A stretch of 47,146 bases of DNA from Campylobacteraceae bacterium. GTDB lineage: Bacteria; Campylobacterota; Campylobacteria; Campylobacterales; Sulfurovaceae. The notes beneath the pieces are model-generated. The model was not told the origin of the DNA. It worked only from the letters and a program-made list of their open reading frames with translations, and did no database searches. Shown here piece by piece: positions 8,241 through 17,782 of this stretch. A program made the translations under genes and the position numbers. The DNA lies in contig JALUKQ010000167.1 of the NCBI GenBank assembly GCA_027056485.1, positions 1-47,146 on the forward strand, read 5' to 3'. The stretch's first letter is position 1; the number at the start of each line of letters is the position of its first letter.

Positions 8241-8584
8241 TGATAAAAAGTTTATTAATAAGTACTTTTATTATAACAACAGCTACAGCAGAGGTTCCAG
8301 CTATTATACAAAATAACTGTCTAGCTTGTCATACAAAACAAAAAATTCCTAGTGAACTGATTTACAGACGATATTTACTTAAATACAGTACTAATACAAA
8401 GATAAAACAGAGACTTTTTAGCTATCTTAAAAAACCAAATAAGGAGAGCTCGATTATGCCTAAACAGTTCTTTTTAAAGTTTCCAGAAAAAGAGTCTTTA
8501 GATTTAAACGATACTATTTTAAACAAAAGTATAGATGCATATTTGGACTACTTTGATGTTAAGAAGAAGTTGATTTTACCATAG
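8240..8584 (+). CDS. Small exported c-type cytochrome
   Basis: 114 residues from the ATG overlapping the kinase stop (TAATG), which gives a compact signal peptide (MIKSLLISTFIITTATA). An in-frame ATG at 8228 is the alternative. One CLACH haem motif follows close behind the signal (residues 27-31), and a Met in SSIMPKQF may be the axial ligand. The protein is shorter than a normal class I cytochrome c and ends in a Lys-rich tail. As fourth gene of the sensor operon it may deliver electrons or haem status to the fused cytochrome, or be the reporter of the system. Its 3' end overlaps the convergent gene by 26 bases. Confidence 0.7.
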   Translation: MIKSLLISTFIITTATAEVPAIIQNNCLACHTKQKIPSELIYRRYLLKYSTNTKIKQRLFSYLKKPNKESSIMPKQFFLKFPEKESLDLNDTILNKSIDAYLDYFDVKKKLILP

Positions 8585-9056
8585 AGACTTCTAGATTATT
8601 CACTTCTATAAAATTAATATTTGTAATAATATTATCTTTTAGATGAATAATCGTTGCTTTTTTTTCTTCTCTATTTAACTCATTTTCATCATACAGTAGA
8701 GCAACTTTAAAATCAAACTCTTTTAACTTAGGTAGAACAAAAAAATTAACTAAAAATCTAGGAAGTGAACTAATATCTGAAATATACACCATATGATGAT
8801 TTATTAAATAATGATTCTCTTGTTTTTCTAAAAACTTTTGTATATCCGTTGAGATATCTTTTTCAAAAGATAATAACAGAGTAACCTCACCTTTTTTTGA
8901 AATCTCTACAGTTTTATTCTCTGAATCAACTAAAACTAAAGAGGGAAAACTCTCCCCTACTCTTAATTCAGCAGAGAGTAGAGTTAGTAAAAAGAGATGT
9001 ATAACTATTAATCTAATAAATATTTTACCTATATTATTCATTCGATATATTATCAC
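8559..9056 (-). CDS. Exported thioredoxin-fold protein of unknown function
   Basis: 165 residues: hydrophobic leader (FIRLIVIHLFLLTLLSA) followed by ELRVGESFPSLVLVDSENKTVEI, the usual opening of AhpC/TSA or thioredoxin-like domains. No CxxC or peroxidatic Cys is present, in fact no Cys at all, so it is not a standard reductase; YtfJ-like proteins are a possible comparison. The start is GTG with AAGGG 5 bases ahead; an ATG 15 bases further in (9041) lacks a ribosome site. The first Fur-box-like site (9078-9092) lies 22 bases upstream, so the gene may be iron-regulated together with the divergent porin. Confidence 0.6.
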   Translation of the reverse strand: MIIYRMNNIGKIFIRLIVIHLFLLTLLSAELRVGESFPSLVLVDSENKTVEISKKGEVTLLLSFEKDISTDIQKFLEKQENHYLINHHMVYISDISSLPRFLVNFFVLPKLKEFDFKVALLYDENELNREEKKATIIHLKDNIITNINFIEVNNLEVSMVKSTSS

Positions 9057-9077
9057 ATAAACCCTTGAGTATAATTA

Positions 9078-9092
9078 TGATAACAATTCTCA
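9078..9092. promoter_or_regulatory. Fur-box-like operator 1
   Basis: TGATAACAATTCTCA agrees with the 7-1-7 Fur consensus (TGATAATnATTATCA) at 12 of 14 defined positions. It lies in the divergent spacer, nearer the leftward thioredoxin-fold gene. The porin-feoAB neighbours support iron control. Confidence 0.6.
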
Positions 9093-9140
9093 CTTTTATT
9101 ATTCTTTAAGAAAAAAAAGAGTACCATTCAAAATCTAAAA

Positions 9141-9155
9141 CAATAATTGTTATCA
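9141..9155. promoter_or_regulatory. Fur-box-like operator 2
   Basis: CAATAATTGTTATCA matches the 7-1-7 Fur consensus in reverse at 11 of 14 defined positions. It sits 31 bases before the porin GTG start, where it could block transcription of porin-feoA-feoB. Confidence 0.6.
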
Positions 9156-9185
9156 GTTTATGATATAAAATAAGGGAGTTATATA

Positions 9186-10328
9186 GTGAAAAAAATAAGT
9201 TTAATGCTCTTGGCAGTTTTAAGTGCAAATGCAGAAACGTTGAGAGATGCTTTAGAAGAGACAAAAGTAGATGGCTATCTTCGAGGAACGTATCAATCAC
9301 ATAATGTAAAAGATGATAAAACCTATAAAGATGATGCACTAGGTGGAAAAGTTCATATTAAAACAGGTGATTTTTATGGGGTGAGTCTTGGGGCTAGTCT
9401 ATACTCCTCTAATGCTATGTTTAATGATGATAATCATGGATTGGTTCCCCTAAGAGGTGAGAGCCATAAATCTTATACAATTCTAGGTGAAGCCTATATG
9501 CAATTAGATTTTGGCAAGAGTATGTTAAAAATTGGTCGCCAAGAGATAGATACTCCATTTGCACAAGTAGATGATATTGGAATGATTCCAAATACCTTTG
9601 AGTCTGCTATTTTTGAAAATAGAGATATAGAAGATACTACTGTTTTTTTAGGTCAAATTCAGCGTATGGCAGGGGTTGATACTGAGGTGGTTGATAAGTT
9701 TACTAATGTAAATGGTTCTAATGATATGCAAGTACTAGGTATAAATTATGAGGGAGTTAAAGATTTAGCTCTTCAAGGTTGGTACTACAACTTAAAAGAT
9801 GGAGAAATAGATAGTATTGCTTACTTAGAAGCCAATTATGAAAAAGAGCTAGGAGATATGACTTATGGAGTAGGATTACAGTATGCTAAAGAGAGTTATT
9901 TAAATGATGCCGATGCAAAAGTCTATAGTGGAACTTTAAGTGCTACAGAAAACAATATAGGATTGACTCTCTCTACAGCTTACTCAAAAGCTAAAGATAA
10001 TGCTGCGAGTTCTGGTTTTGGTGGTGGACCATTTTTTTCAAACTCTGAATATCTTATTTTAGACAATGCAGGAAAAGATGGAACAGCGTTGTGGTATGGG
10101 GCTGAATATGATGCTTCTAAAGTAGGTATTGAGGGCTTAACTGTTGGATTAGAGTATGTTACTTTAACTAATGAAGCCAAAAAAGAGTCAACTGAAGCTG
10201 ATTTGGTTTTGAGTTATGAGATGAGTGATAATTTTGAAATTCATGCCATTGCTTCAAACTTAAAAGGTCACAATGTAGGTGAAGATGATGCAAAACATTT
10301 AAGAGTGTTTGCTAATTATAACTTTTAG
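9186..10328 (+). CDS. Outer-membrane porin, OprD/Campylobacterota type
   Basis: 380 residues: signal peptide (MKKISLMLLAVLSANA), then alternating beta strands rich in Gly, Tyr and Asp, and a C-terminal Phe (RVFANYNF) as expected for a beta-barrel. The segments VDGYLRGTYQSHN, LKIGRQEIDTPFAQVDDIGMIPNTFESAIFEN and LALQGWYYNL are typical of OprD-like porins in this phylum. It starts with GTG, preceded by a strong AAGGGAG. Downstream of two Fur-box-like sites and 40 bases before feoA, it may pass ferrous iron or an iron chelate across the outer membrane for FeoB; substrate is inference. Confidence 0.82.
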   Translation: MKKISLMLLAVLSANAETLRDALEETKVDGYLRGTYQSHNVKDDKTYKDDALGGKVHIKTGDFYGVSLGASLYSSNAMFNDDNHGLVPLRGESHKSYTILGEAYMQLDFGKSMLKIGRQEIDTPFAQVDDIGMIPNTFESAIFENRDIEDTTVFLGQIQRMAGVDTEVVDKFTNVNGSNDMQVLGINYEGVKDLALQGWYYNLKDGEIDSIAYLEANYEKELGDMTYGVGLQYAKESYLNDADAKVYSGTLSATENNIGLTLSTAYSKAKDNAASSGFGGGPFFSNSEYLILDNAGKDGTALWYGAEYDASKVGIEGLTVGLEYVTLTNEAKKESTEADLVLSYEMSDNFEIHAIASNLKGHNVGEDDAKHLRVFANYNF

Positions 10329-10368
10329 TGGTTATGATTATACAATTATATAGGGAAAAGGTATAAAT

Positions 10369-10593
10369 ATGAAACTTTCAGAGTTACACAAAGGTGACAG
10401 AGCCATGATAAAGAAGATAGAGAGTAGTGAAGATTTAAAGGTACGCCTAGCTTCATTTGGTGTGGTAAGAGGAAGTGAGTTGAGTGTAGAAGCCTGTTCT
10501 ATGGGTAAACAGACCATGGAGATAATGGTCGATGACACCCTCATTGGATTACGTGCCGAAGAGGCAAAAGAGATAGAGGTAGAGAAACTATAA
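10369..10593 (+). CDS. feoA: FeoA ferrous-iron transport accessory protein
   Basis: 74-residue SH3-like cytosolic protein; MKLSELHKGDRAMIKKIE and RLASFGVVRGSELSVEAC match the FeoA pattern (LxxGxxxxIxxI... RLxxlGlxxGxxv). It assists FeoB, possibly through its GTPase domain. Its stop TAA shares one base with the feoB ATG, so the two are translationally coupled. No feoC follows. Confidence 0.92.
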   Translation: MKLSELHKGDRAMIKKIESSEDLKVRLASFGVVRGSELSVEACSMGKQTMEIMVDDTLIGLRAEEAKEIEVEKL

Positions 10594-12692
10594 TGGATAC
10601 AATTAAAATTGTCTTAGCAGGACAACCCAATGTTGGGAAATCAATGCTTATCAATGCTATGAGTGGCTCAAATGGACTAAAGGTGGGTAACTTTTCAGGA
10701 GTAACAGTAGAAAAAACAGAACTATGTTTTGAACACCACTGTCATCTGTTTGAGATGGTTGATTTACCTGGTACTTACTCTATTCGTGGCTTTTCACAAG
10801 AGGAGAAGGTGGCACATAATTATCTGCTTAACGAAGAGTATGATGTTATTATAAATGTCTTAGACTCTACACACTTAAAACGAAATCTGCTACTTACTTT
10901 AGAGCTTTTAAAACTCAACAAAAAGATGGTACTAGCCCTTAATATGGCAGATGAGGCTAAAAAAGAAGGCATAGAGATAGATGTTAAACAGATAGCAAAG
11001 ATTATTGGTGTGCCTGTGGTATTGGTTTCGGCAAATACCAAAGAGGGGGTAGAGGAGCTACTCGAAAAGGTACATGAAGTAGCTGATAGTCATGAGCGAA
11101 TTAAATCAAATATTCTCTATGGTGATACTATGGAAGAAGAAGTTTTAGAAATAGAGACGTTTTTAATACAAAAAGGGTTTTCTTTACGAGATTTATCGAA
11201 CCGAGAGATAGCTCTGCGACTACTTTTTGAAGACAAAGACCTCTATAAAGAGTTGCATGATGAACCTATTATGATGGAGTTGCAACCTCTTGTTTTTAAA
11301 GCACTGCAACATCTCTACACACACCATGACACTAAAAACGTCCAAGAGATAAAAGCCAATGAGTACCATGCTATTGCTCGTGGGATTCACTTAGAAACAG
11401 TAAGGTGTCAACGGAATAAAGGGAAAAAGAGTTTAACCAAACGCATAGATGAAGTATTGATTAATAAATATTTGGGAATTCCTATTTTCCTCTTTTTAAT
11501 GTGGGGACTCTTTCAGCTCACCTTTACCCTTGGAGCAATTCCTATGGATTGGATAGATGGAGCCATAGGTGCTTTTGGTGATTGGGTAGGCTCAAATATT
11601 AGCAATGATTTTATACGAAATGTTATTGTAGATGGAATTATTGCAGGAGTTGGGGCTGTACTACTCTTTTTACCTAATATTATTATTTTATACATAGGAA
11701 TAGCCCTTTTAGAGACTACAGGGTATATGAGTCGTGTTGCCTTTTTGTTGGATGGGTTTTTCCATAAGTTTGGATTGCATGGGAAGAGTTTTATTCCTCT
11801 TGTAACTGGTTTTGGATGTTCCGTTCCTGCCTACATGGCAGCTCGAACGCTTAAGAGTGAAAAAGACAGACTCATTACACTCTTTATTATTGGGTTTATG
11901 TCTTGTGGGGCTAGGCTTCCTATCTATGTACTCTTTACTGGGGCATTCTTTGGAGCTGAACAAGCTGGAAACATCTTGTTTATTATCTACATTTCAGGGG
12001 CAATGCTCGGTCTCGTAATGGCAAAGATTCTACGTGTAGTGGTCTTTAAAGGAGAAGATGAACCATTTGTTATGGAAATGCCAAAGTATCGTTTCCCCTC
12101 ATTTACACTTATTTGGCATACGGTCTATAACAATGCTAAAAGTTATGTGAAAAAAGCAGGTACATTTATTTTGGCTGCATCGGTACTTGTTTGGGTACTA
12201 GCAACCTATCCAAATCAACCTCTTTTAGAACAAGAGTATCAGACCAAAATAGAACAGAGCAGTAAAGAAGATGTAAAAGTCTTAGAAAATGAACTCAAAA
12301 TGAAAAAGCTAGAACAAAGTTACTTAGGTCAAATAGGAAAAGCAAGTGAACCATTTTTTGCACCTTTAGGATTTGACTGGAAGATGACTGTAGCACTAGA
12401 GACAGGACTAGCAGCCAAAGAAGTTGTAGTCTCAACGCTTGGGGTACTCTACTCTATTGGTGATGAGGTAGATGAGAACAGTAATGCTTTAGCACGAGAG
12501 TTAAAGAAAAATATCTCATTTGCTTCAGCAATGGCATTCATTGTCTTTGTTATGATTTATCTGCCTTGTCTAGCTGCATCAATGGTCTTTGCTAAAGAAG
12601 CTGGTGGGTATAAGTATTTGGTTTATCTGTTTGTGTTTACTACAGTGACGGCTTGGGTATTTTCATTTATTACTTATAGGATTTTAGTTTAA
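10593..12692 (+). CDS. feoB: FeoB ferrous-iron transporter
   Basis: 699 residues, normal for the family. The N-terminal G domain has G1 GQPNVGKS (9-16), G3 DLPG and G4 NMAD, then a GDI-like helical domain (about 175-270) and a polytopic membrane part with the two Gate motifs containing conserved Cys (FGCSVPAYMAARTL and MSCGARLPIY) and VALETGLAAKEVVVSTLG. It imports Fe2+ across the inner membrane. Coupled to feoA and part of the porin-feoAB unit, presumably Fur-repressed. Confidence 0.96.
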   Translation: MDTIKIVLAGQPNVGKSMLINAMSGSNGLKVGNFSGVTVEKTELCFEHHCHLFEMVDLPGTYSIRGFSQEEKVAHNYLLNEEYDVIINVLDSTHLKRNLLLTLELLKLNKKMVLALNMADEAKKEGIEIDVKQIAKIIGVPVVLVSANTKEGVEELLEKVHEVADSHERIKSNILYGDTMEEEVLEIETFLIQKGFSLRDLSNREIALRLLFEDKDLYKELHDEPIMMELQPLVFKALQHLYTHHDTKNVQEIKANEYHAIARGIHLETVRCQRNKGKKSLTKRIDEVLINKYLGIPIFLFLMWGLFQLTFTLGAIPMDWIDGAIGAFGDWVGSNISNDFIRNVIVDGIIAGVGAVLLFLPNIIILYIGIALLETTGYMSRVAFLLDGFFHKFGLHGKSFIPLVTGFGCSVPAYMAARTLKSEKDRLITLFIIGFMSCGARLPIYVLFTGAFFGAEQAGNILFIIYISGAMLGLVMAKILRVVVFKGEDEPFVMEMPKYRFPSFTLIWHTVYNNAKSYVKKAGTFILAASVLVWVLATYPNQPLLEQEYQTKIEQSSKEDVKVLENELKMKKLEQSYLGQIGKASEPFFAPLGFDWKMTVALETGLAAKEVVVSTLGVLYSIGDEVDENSNALARELKKNISFASAMAFIVFVMIYLPCLAASMVFAKEAGGYKYLVYLFVFTTVTAWVFSFITYRILV

Positions 12693-12702
12693 AATATTAG
12701 AT

Positions 12703-12719
12703 ACAGCCCGTGTGGCTGT
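12703..12719 (+). terminator. Hairpin after feoB
   Basis: ACAGCC-CGTGT-GGCTGT, a perfect 6-bp stem 11 bases past the feoB stop. It lacks a following T run, so it is only a possible terminator. Confidence 0.35.
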
Positions 12720-12823
12720 GTAAAATAAAACAATACAAAACATAATTTTAAAAAACTCTATTTTTTTCTCTTTGCTCTATGCCATAATATGATAAAATTT
12801 GCAAAATAAATGCCAAGGGGTAG

Positions 12824-14100
<1,277 letters not shown>

Positions 14101-14101
<1 letters not shown>

Positions 14102-14370
14102 TGGGTTTTTCTATTACTAATGATATTGAACCCATTATCAAAAAGTTCGAGGAGCTCCTCGGACTCTCTTTTAAGGTTTTTATCTTAACGGCTATTGTTG
14201 TTAGTCTATTGGGTATCTATGTTGCCAATCTTCTTTTTGGAAATCACTCACTTAGAGTTTTACAAAACCTTAAAAATGAGAAACAACATTTAGAATTCAA
14301 AATAGACCACCTAAAAAAAGAGAATGCTAAACTACATAAACAGTATCTTGAGTGGACAGATGCTCAATAG
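14101..14370 (+). CDS. FtsB/DivIC-like septum formation protein
   Basis: 89 residues: short cytoplasmic N-terminus, one transmembrane helix (about 25-46) and a periplasmic coiled coil (LRVLQNLKNEKQHLEFKIDHLKKENAKL). Size, topology and the gene order eno-ftsB match the FtsB/DivIC family, which links FtsQ and FtsL in the divisome. Translationally coupled to eno. Confidence 0.8.
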
Positions 14371-14375
14371 CTTAA

Positions 14376-15137
14376 CTACTTAGCATTTACATCAATAGAC
14401 TTCAGTCTAATCATCTCCTCTTTTTTTATAAGATGTTTTCCATACTCTTTTGCCTTTTCATACTCATGCATCGTGAAGTAAAGTAGTGTTATATTCTGAT
14501 AATTACTCTGCGTCACATCATGAACCTCTCCATAAATCTCTTTGTTGATATTTAACGCTCTTTTATACCCCTCTAATGCTTTGTTATAGTGACCCATCTC
14601 CTCTTGCAGAACGGCTAAGTTATTATAGGAAATCGCTGTATCTATCTTCTCTTTTCTTATAATAGACTCTTTTATTTTAATGGTCTGCTCGGTTAAGGCT
14701 ATAGCCTTCTCTTTCTCTCCCATTTTAGCATAGAGTGTTCCTAGGTTATTAAAACTCTCTGCTGTTGCAGAGTTTCTGTTTCCAAGAGCTTTTTTTCTAA
14801 TATAGAGTGCTTTGGTAATATATGCCAATGCCTTCTCATAATCACCTTTTTGCTTATAAATTAATCCTATATTATTATAGCTTGTCGCTGTATTTAAATT
14901 TTCTATTCCTAGTACTCGCTCTTTAATTGTTAGAGATTTTTGAAAAAAGTAGATAGCACGTTTATAGTCTCCATTTTTATAAGCATTTACACCTCTATTA
15001 TTTAAAATATTTGCTTCGGTTAACTCTTTATTTTTTTCAGTTTTGCTTATAGTTGTAGCAGAAGGAGTATCGACTTGAGTTGTCGAACAAGCTGTAAAAA
15101 TTCCTAACATCAACAGTAATATACCATTTTTTTTCAA
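14376..15137 (-). CDS. TPR lipoprotein (kinesin-light-chain-like repeats)
   Basis: 253 residues. Lipoprotein signal peptide with Cys17 (LGIFTAC), a Ser/Thr linker to about 45, then four TPR_12-type repeats of 42 residues, each with the phrase YNNIGLIYKQKGDYEKALxYxxKALxIRxxxLG. It probably scaffolds protein contacts on the periplasmic face of a membrane. Similar repeats recur in two soluble proteins at 33.4-35.0 kb. No enzymatic domain is visible. Confidence 0.8.
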   Translation of the reverse strand: MKKNGILLLMLGIFTACSTTQVDTPSATTISKTEKNKELTEANILNNRGVNAYKNGDYKRAIYFFQKSLTIKERVLGIENLNTATSYNNIGLIYKQKGDYEKALAYITKALYIRKKALGNRNSATAESFNNLGTLYAKMGEKEKAIALTEQTIKIKESIIRKEKIDTAISYNNLAVLQEEMGHYNKALEGYKRALNINKEIYGEVHDVTQSNYQNITLLYFTMHEYEKAKEYGKHLIKKEEMIRLKSIDVNAK

Positions 15138-15225
15138 GTGAATATCCTCTTAGTTGTATAATTAGTCCAAATTATACAATAGAATTTAAAAATTGTGTTG
15201 ATGTTTAAAAAAGAAGATGTTTTCA

Positions 15226-15249
15226 CCTACAAAAAAGTCTATTTGTAGG
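15226..15249 (-). terminator. Hairpin after the DUF937 gene
   Basis: Perfect 8-bp inverted repeat (CCTACAAA / TTTGTAGG, 8-base loop) starting 14 bases past the DUF937 stop. The T run in the transcript is delayed, so termination is plausible but not certain. Confidence 0.5.
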
Positions 15250-15262
15250 CAATAAATAACTG

Positions 15263-15814
15263 TTATTTAAAAATAAATTTTGCAGCCATTCCCATAACAT
15301 CATCAATCATTGAACCATCATGGTCTTGATCAATCAAACTTGAAAGAACACTATCTAAGCCAGAGCTTCTTTTTTGTTGATTAAACTCGTTAACAACGGG
15401 AGCCGTTTTCTTTGTTAATGCACCAATAATCATCGGAGCCAACATTGGTAATATACTCTTGATAATTGAAGAACTTACACCTGTCTCTTTTTCAACATGT
15501 CTAGCAACTTCTCTTGAGTTCTCTTTAGAACCTGTAAGTTCGGCAAGAATATCATTTCCCATATCCTTATAGTTTCCTCTGCCTATAGACTCTTCAGGTT
15601 TATCAAACATCTCTGCATAGTTACTGGATTCAAGATGTTTTAACAATCCTCCAGAGTTCTTATCACTCTCAAGATTACTCTTTGCTCCTCCCATTAAAAT
15701 GGGTGCGAGTTTACCAATAATAGAACCTGCATCATCTAAGTTAATTCCTACCTGCTTTGATATCGTTTTTACAATTGCAGGGTTGTTTATAATCATATCT
15801 ATTAATCCAGCCAT
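15263..15814 (-). CDS. DUF937 family protein
   Basis: 183 residues with the DUF937 pattern: N-terminal MAGLIDMIINNPAIVKTISKQVGI, a Gly/Leu-rich LAPILMGGAK segment and a second one, ILPMLAPMIIGALTKK. The C-terminal part holds DQDHDGSMIDDVMGMAAKFIF, an acidic DxDxDG loop that could bind calcium. No signal peptide. Function of the family is unknown. Single gene with its own 3' hairpin, with a 151-base AT-rich spacer to pcm. Confidence 0.7.
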   Translation of the reverse strand: MAGLIDMIINNPAIVKTISKQVGINLDDAGSIIGKLAPILMGGAKSNLESDKNSGGLLKHLESSNYAEMFDKPEESIGRGNYKDMGNDILAELTGSKENSREVARHVEKETGVSSSIIKSILPMLAPMIIGALTKKTAPVVNEFNQQKRSSGLDSVLSSLIDQDHDGSMIDDVMGMAAKFIFK

Positions 15815-15965
15815 TATTATTCCTTATTATTTTATGTGCTTTTATTATATCAAAGCTATTATTGTCCTAAACTTTTTTAATCATATTTTTTTATCCCATA
15901 ATTATGGTTATTAATAGCATTTTAGATAAGATTCTCTTTAGTTTATGAAGTGATGGAAAAAAGTA

Positions 15966-16622
15966 TTGACAACAAACATGAAACAACAACAAATGGTAGA
16001 AGATATAGATGAGAGTTTTAAACTCTACCCTTATGTAAAAGAAGCATTTTTAAAAGTAAATAGAGAACTATTTGTACCCAAAGGTTTTGGTCTGATGGCT
16101 TTTAAACTCGATGCTCTACCCATGCAAAAAGAGCAATGGATATCATCACCACTGACCGTTGCTAAAATGACTCAACACTTAGAACTCCAAGGTGTTGACT
16201 CTGTATTAGAAGTGGGTTGTGGAAGTGGGTACCAAGCAGCCATTTTATCAAAAATATGTCGTAGAGTTTTTACCATAGAGCGTATTGATTCTCTACTAAA
16301 AGATGCTAAAGAGCGTTTTAAAAAAGCTAGATTCAACAACATATTTACACGTTTTGATGATGGTCAAAGAGGCTGGAAAGAGTATGCTCCTTATGAACGT
16401 ATACTCTTCTCTGCCACTGCAAAAAAAATACCAACAGCACTTTTTGACCAGTTAGCAGAAGGTGGCATACTCATAGCACCTATAGAGGCAGATGGTCTTC
16501 AGATTATTACCCGTTTTTACAAAAGAAATGGAAAGATAACCTCTGAGGCCATAGAGCCCTGCCTTTTTGTTCCCATCGTTGATGGTAGAGTCAAATCAGA
16601 TAAGACACTTTTTACATCATAA
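15966..16622 (+). CDS. pcm: Protein-L-isoaspartate O-methyltransferase
   Basis: Repairs isoaspartyl residues in aged proteins with S-adenosylmethionine. 218 residues: family N-terminus (VKEAFLKVNRELFVPKGF), the PIMT segment QWISSPLTVAKMTQHLEL, SAM-binding motif I VLEVGCGSGYQAAILSK, motif II ERIILFSA-like YERILFSATAKKIP, and LAEGGILIAPI. The start taken is TTG, 8 bases after GGAAAA; an ATG 12 bases further (15978) is the alternative but has no ribosome site. The 3' end overlaps the convergent rlu gene by 11 bases. Confidence 0.9.
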   Translation: MTTNMKQQQMVEDIDESFKLYPYVKEAFLKVNRELFVPKGFGLMAFKLDALPMQKEQWISSPLTVAKMTQHLELQGVDSVLEVGCGSGYQAAILSKICRRVFTIERIDSLLKDAKERFKKARFNNIFTRFDDGQRGWKEYAPYERILFSATAKKIPTALFDQLAEGGILIAPIEADGLQIITRFYKRNGKITSEAIEPCLFVPIVDGRVKSDKTLFTS

Positions 16623-17493
16623 GCTCTTGCTTAGAGCAAAATATATATCTGGTTTTCAAAAAAGTAAACTCCAAATAATAAGCATGAAGCATCAATCTCG
16701 AAGCCCCCGTTGTTTTTATGCGTTCACTCTTTTCTATTTTATTATTTAAAAAGTCATCTACAAAGGTCTCATCTAGTCCATAAATGGGGTCACCAACAAT
16801 TCTATGCGATATAGCATCTAAATGTACCCTTATTTGATGTTGTCTCCCCGTGTAAGGTATGGCTTCAACTAAGGTTTGATTTTTCGCTTTGTCATAAGTT
16901 ATAGGTCGTATGAGTGTACTTGAGACTTTCCCCTCTTTGGAGGTTTGCATTTTTAACTTTATTAAGCCAACTGAAGTTCTGATTTTTTTATCAATAAAAA
17001 TCTCATCTTTTAGCTCTTTTTCGACTATGGCTTTATACTTCTTAACAAACTCTTTTTTTACAAACATCTCTTTTAGCAAATACTCAGCATACCCATTTTT
17101 AGAGACAAGAATAAGTCCTGATGTCTCAGCATCTATTCTATGTACCAACTTTGCTTCATCTCCAAACTGATAGCGTATCTCATCTAAAAGTGTATACTCT
17201 TTAGAACGAATAGTAGGATGAACAAGCAGACCTGATGGTTTATCAAAAAGTGCAAAATGTTCAGTTTGAAAAAGTGGTTTTAAACCTTTGGTTATAGGTT
17301 CAAAGACCAAGACTTCTATATACCCTGACTTGAGTACTTTTCCTTTTTGTAAACGCCTCTTCTTATGGTCAACTATACGAGCATTTTTCAAAAGTTTCAG
17401 AGCCAGTGTTTGAGACAACTTCACAACATCTACTAAAAAATCTTCTACTTTCTTACCTTTTATTACATCGTATTTTTTAAGTATGTAAGGCAA
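16612..17493 (-). CDS. RluA-family 23S/tRNA pseudouridine synthase
   Basis: Isomerises uridine in structured RNA. An S4-like N-terminal part (about 15-75) precedes the catalytic domain with FDKPSGLLVHPT, HRIDAETSGLILVSK (catalytic Asp in HRID) and IPYTGRQHQIRVHLDAI. RNA target not readable. Start chosen at TTG 17493 (giving MPYILKKYDVI, as in relatives) because AAGGAAG lies 4 bases before it. The frame also extends to another TTG at 17544, but that stretch is mostly a 7-base repeat with no ribosome site. Confidence 0.88.
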   Translation of the reverse strand: MPYILKKYDVIKGKKVEDFLVDVVKLSQTLALKLLKNARIVDHKKRRLQKGKVLKSGYIEVLVFEPITKGLKPLFQTEHFALFDKPSGLLVHPTIRSKEYTLLDEIRYQFGDEAKLVHRIDAETSGLILVSKNGYAEYLLKEMFVKKEFVKKYKAIVEKELKDEIFIDKKIRTSVGLIKLKMQTSKEGKVSSTLIRPITYDKAKNQTLVEAIPYTGRQHQIRVHLDAISHRIVGDPIYGLDETFVDDFLNNKIEKSERIKTTGASRLMLHAYYLEFTFLKTRYIFCSKQELMM

Positions 17494-17508
17494 TGAACTT
17501 CCTTGCTG

Positions 17509-17533
17509 TGAGATTTGAGATTTGAGATTTGAG
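17509..17533. repeat. 7-base simple sequence repeat (TGAGATT) x 3.6
   Basis: Three full TGAGATT units plus TGAG, directly upstream of the rlu ribosome site. Its unit length is not a multiple of 3. Confidence 0.85.
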
Positions 17534-17570
17534 GCATTATACAACCCAAGAGATTAAACAAGCTTTCGTT

Positions 17571-17587
17571 TTGCTATTTCATAGCAA
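17571..17587. other. Perfect hairpin in non-coding stretch
   Basis: TTGCTAT-TTC-ATAGCAA: 7-bp stem, 3-base loop. First of a series of hairpins in the non-coding stretch 17545-17782, which holds no gene. Confidence 0.6.
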
Positions 17588-17614
17588 TATCATAAATTAT
17601 GTTTTACGATAACT

Positions 17615-17637
17615 CTACTTAGGAGTAGTTTTCTTTT
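17615..17637 (+). terminator. Possible terminator in non-coding stretch
   Basis: CTACT-TAGG-AGTAG followed by TTTTCTTTT on the plus strand looks like a small rho-independent terminator. No annotated gene would use it, so it may end a short non-coding RNA made from about 17545 onward. Confidence 0.4.
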
Positions 17638-17714
17638 AACAGAATGGGCGTGTTATGTTAAGCACATACCAAGATAAACAATAAGATGCTACTACTTAAA
17701 AAATCAACGCTTCA

Positions 17715-17761
17715 CTATTCACTTCATAAAGTGATAGCCTCCGACCGATAGGTAGGGATAC
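17715..17761. repeat. Structured repeat, copy A
   Basis: A hairpin (CTATTCACTT-CATA-AAGTGATAG, one bulge) runs into ATAGCCTCCG and then into an 18-base core ACCGATAGGTAGGGATAC. The core can fold as a second stem with a GATA loop (ACC/GGT, CC/GG). The same layout and the identical core recur at 19878-19919 with a different first stem. It lies 21 bases past the cas2 remnant stop. Confidence 0.7.
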
Positions 17762-17782
17762 TTTCTGTGAAATCGTTTTGGG

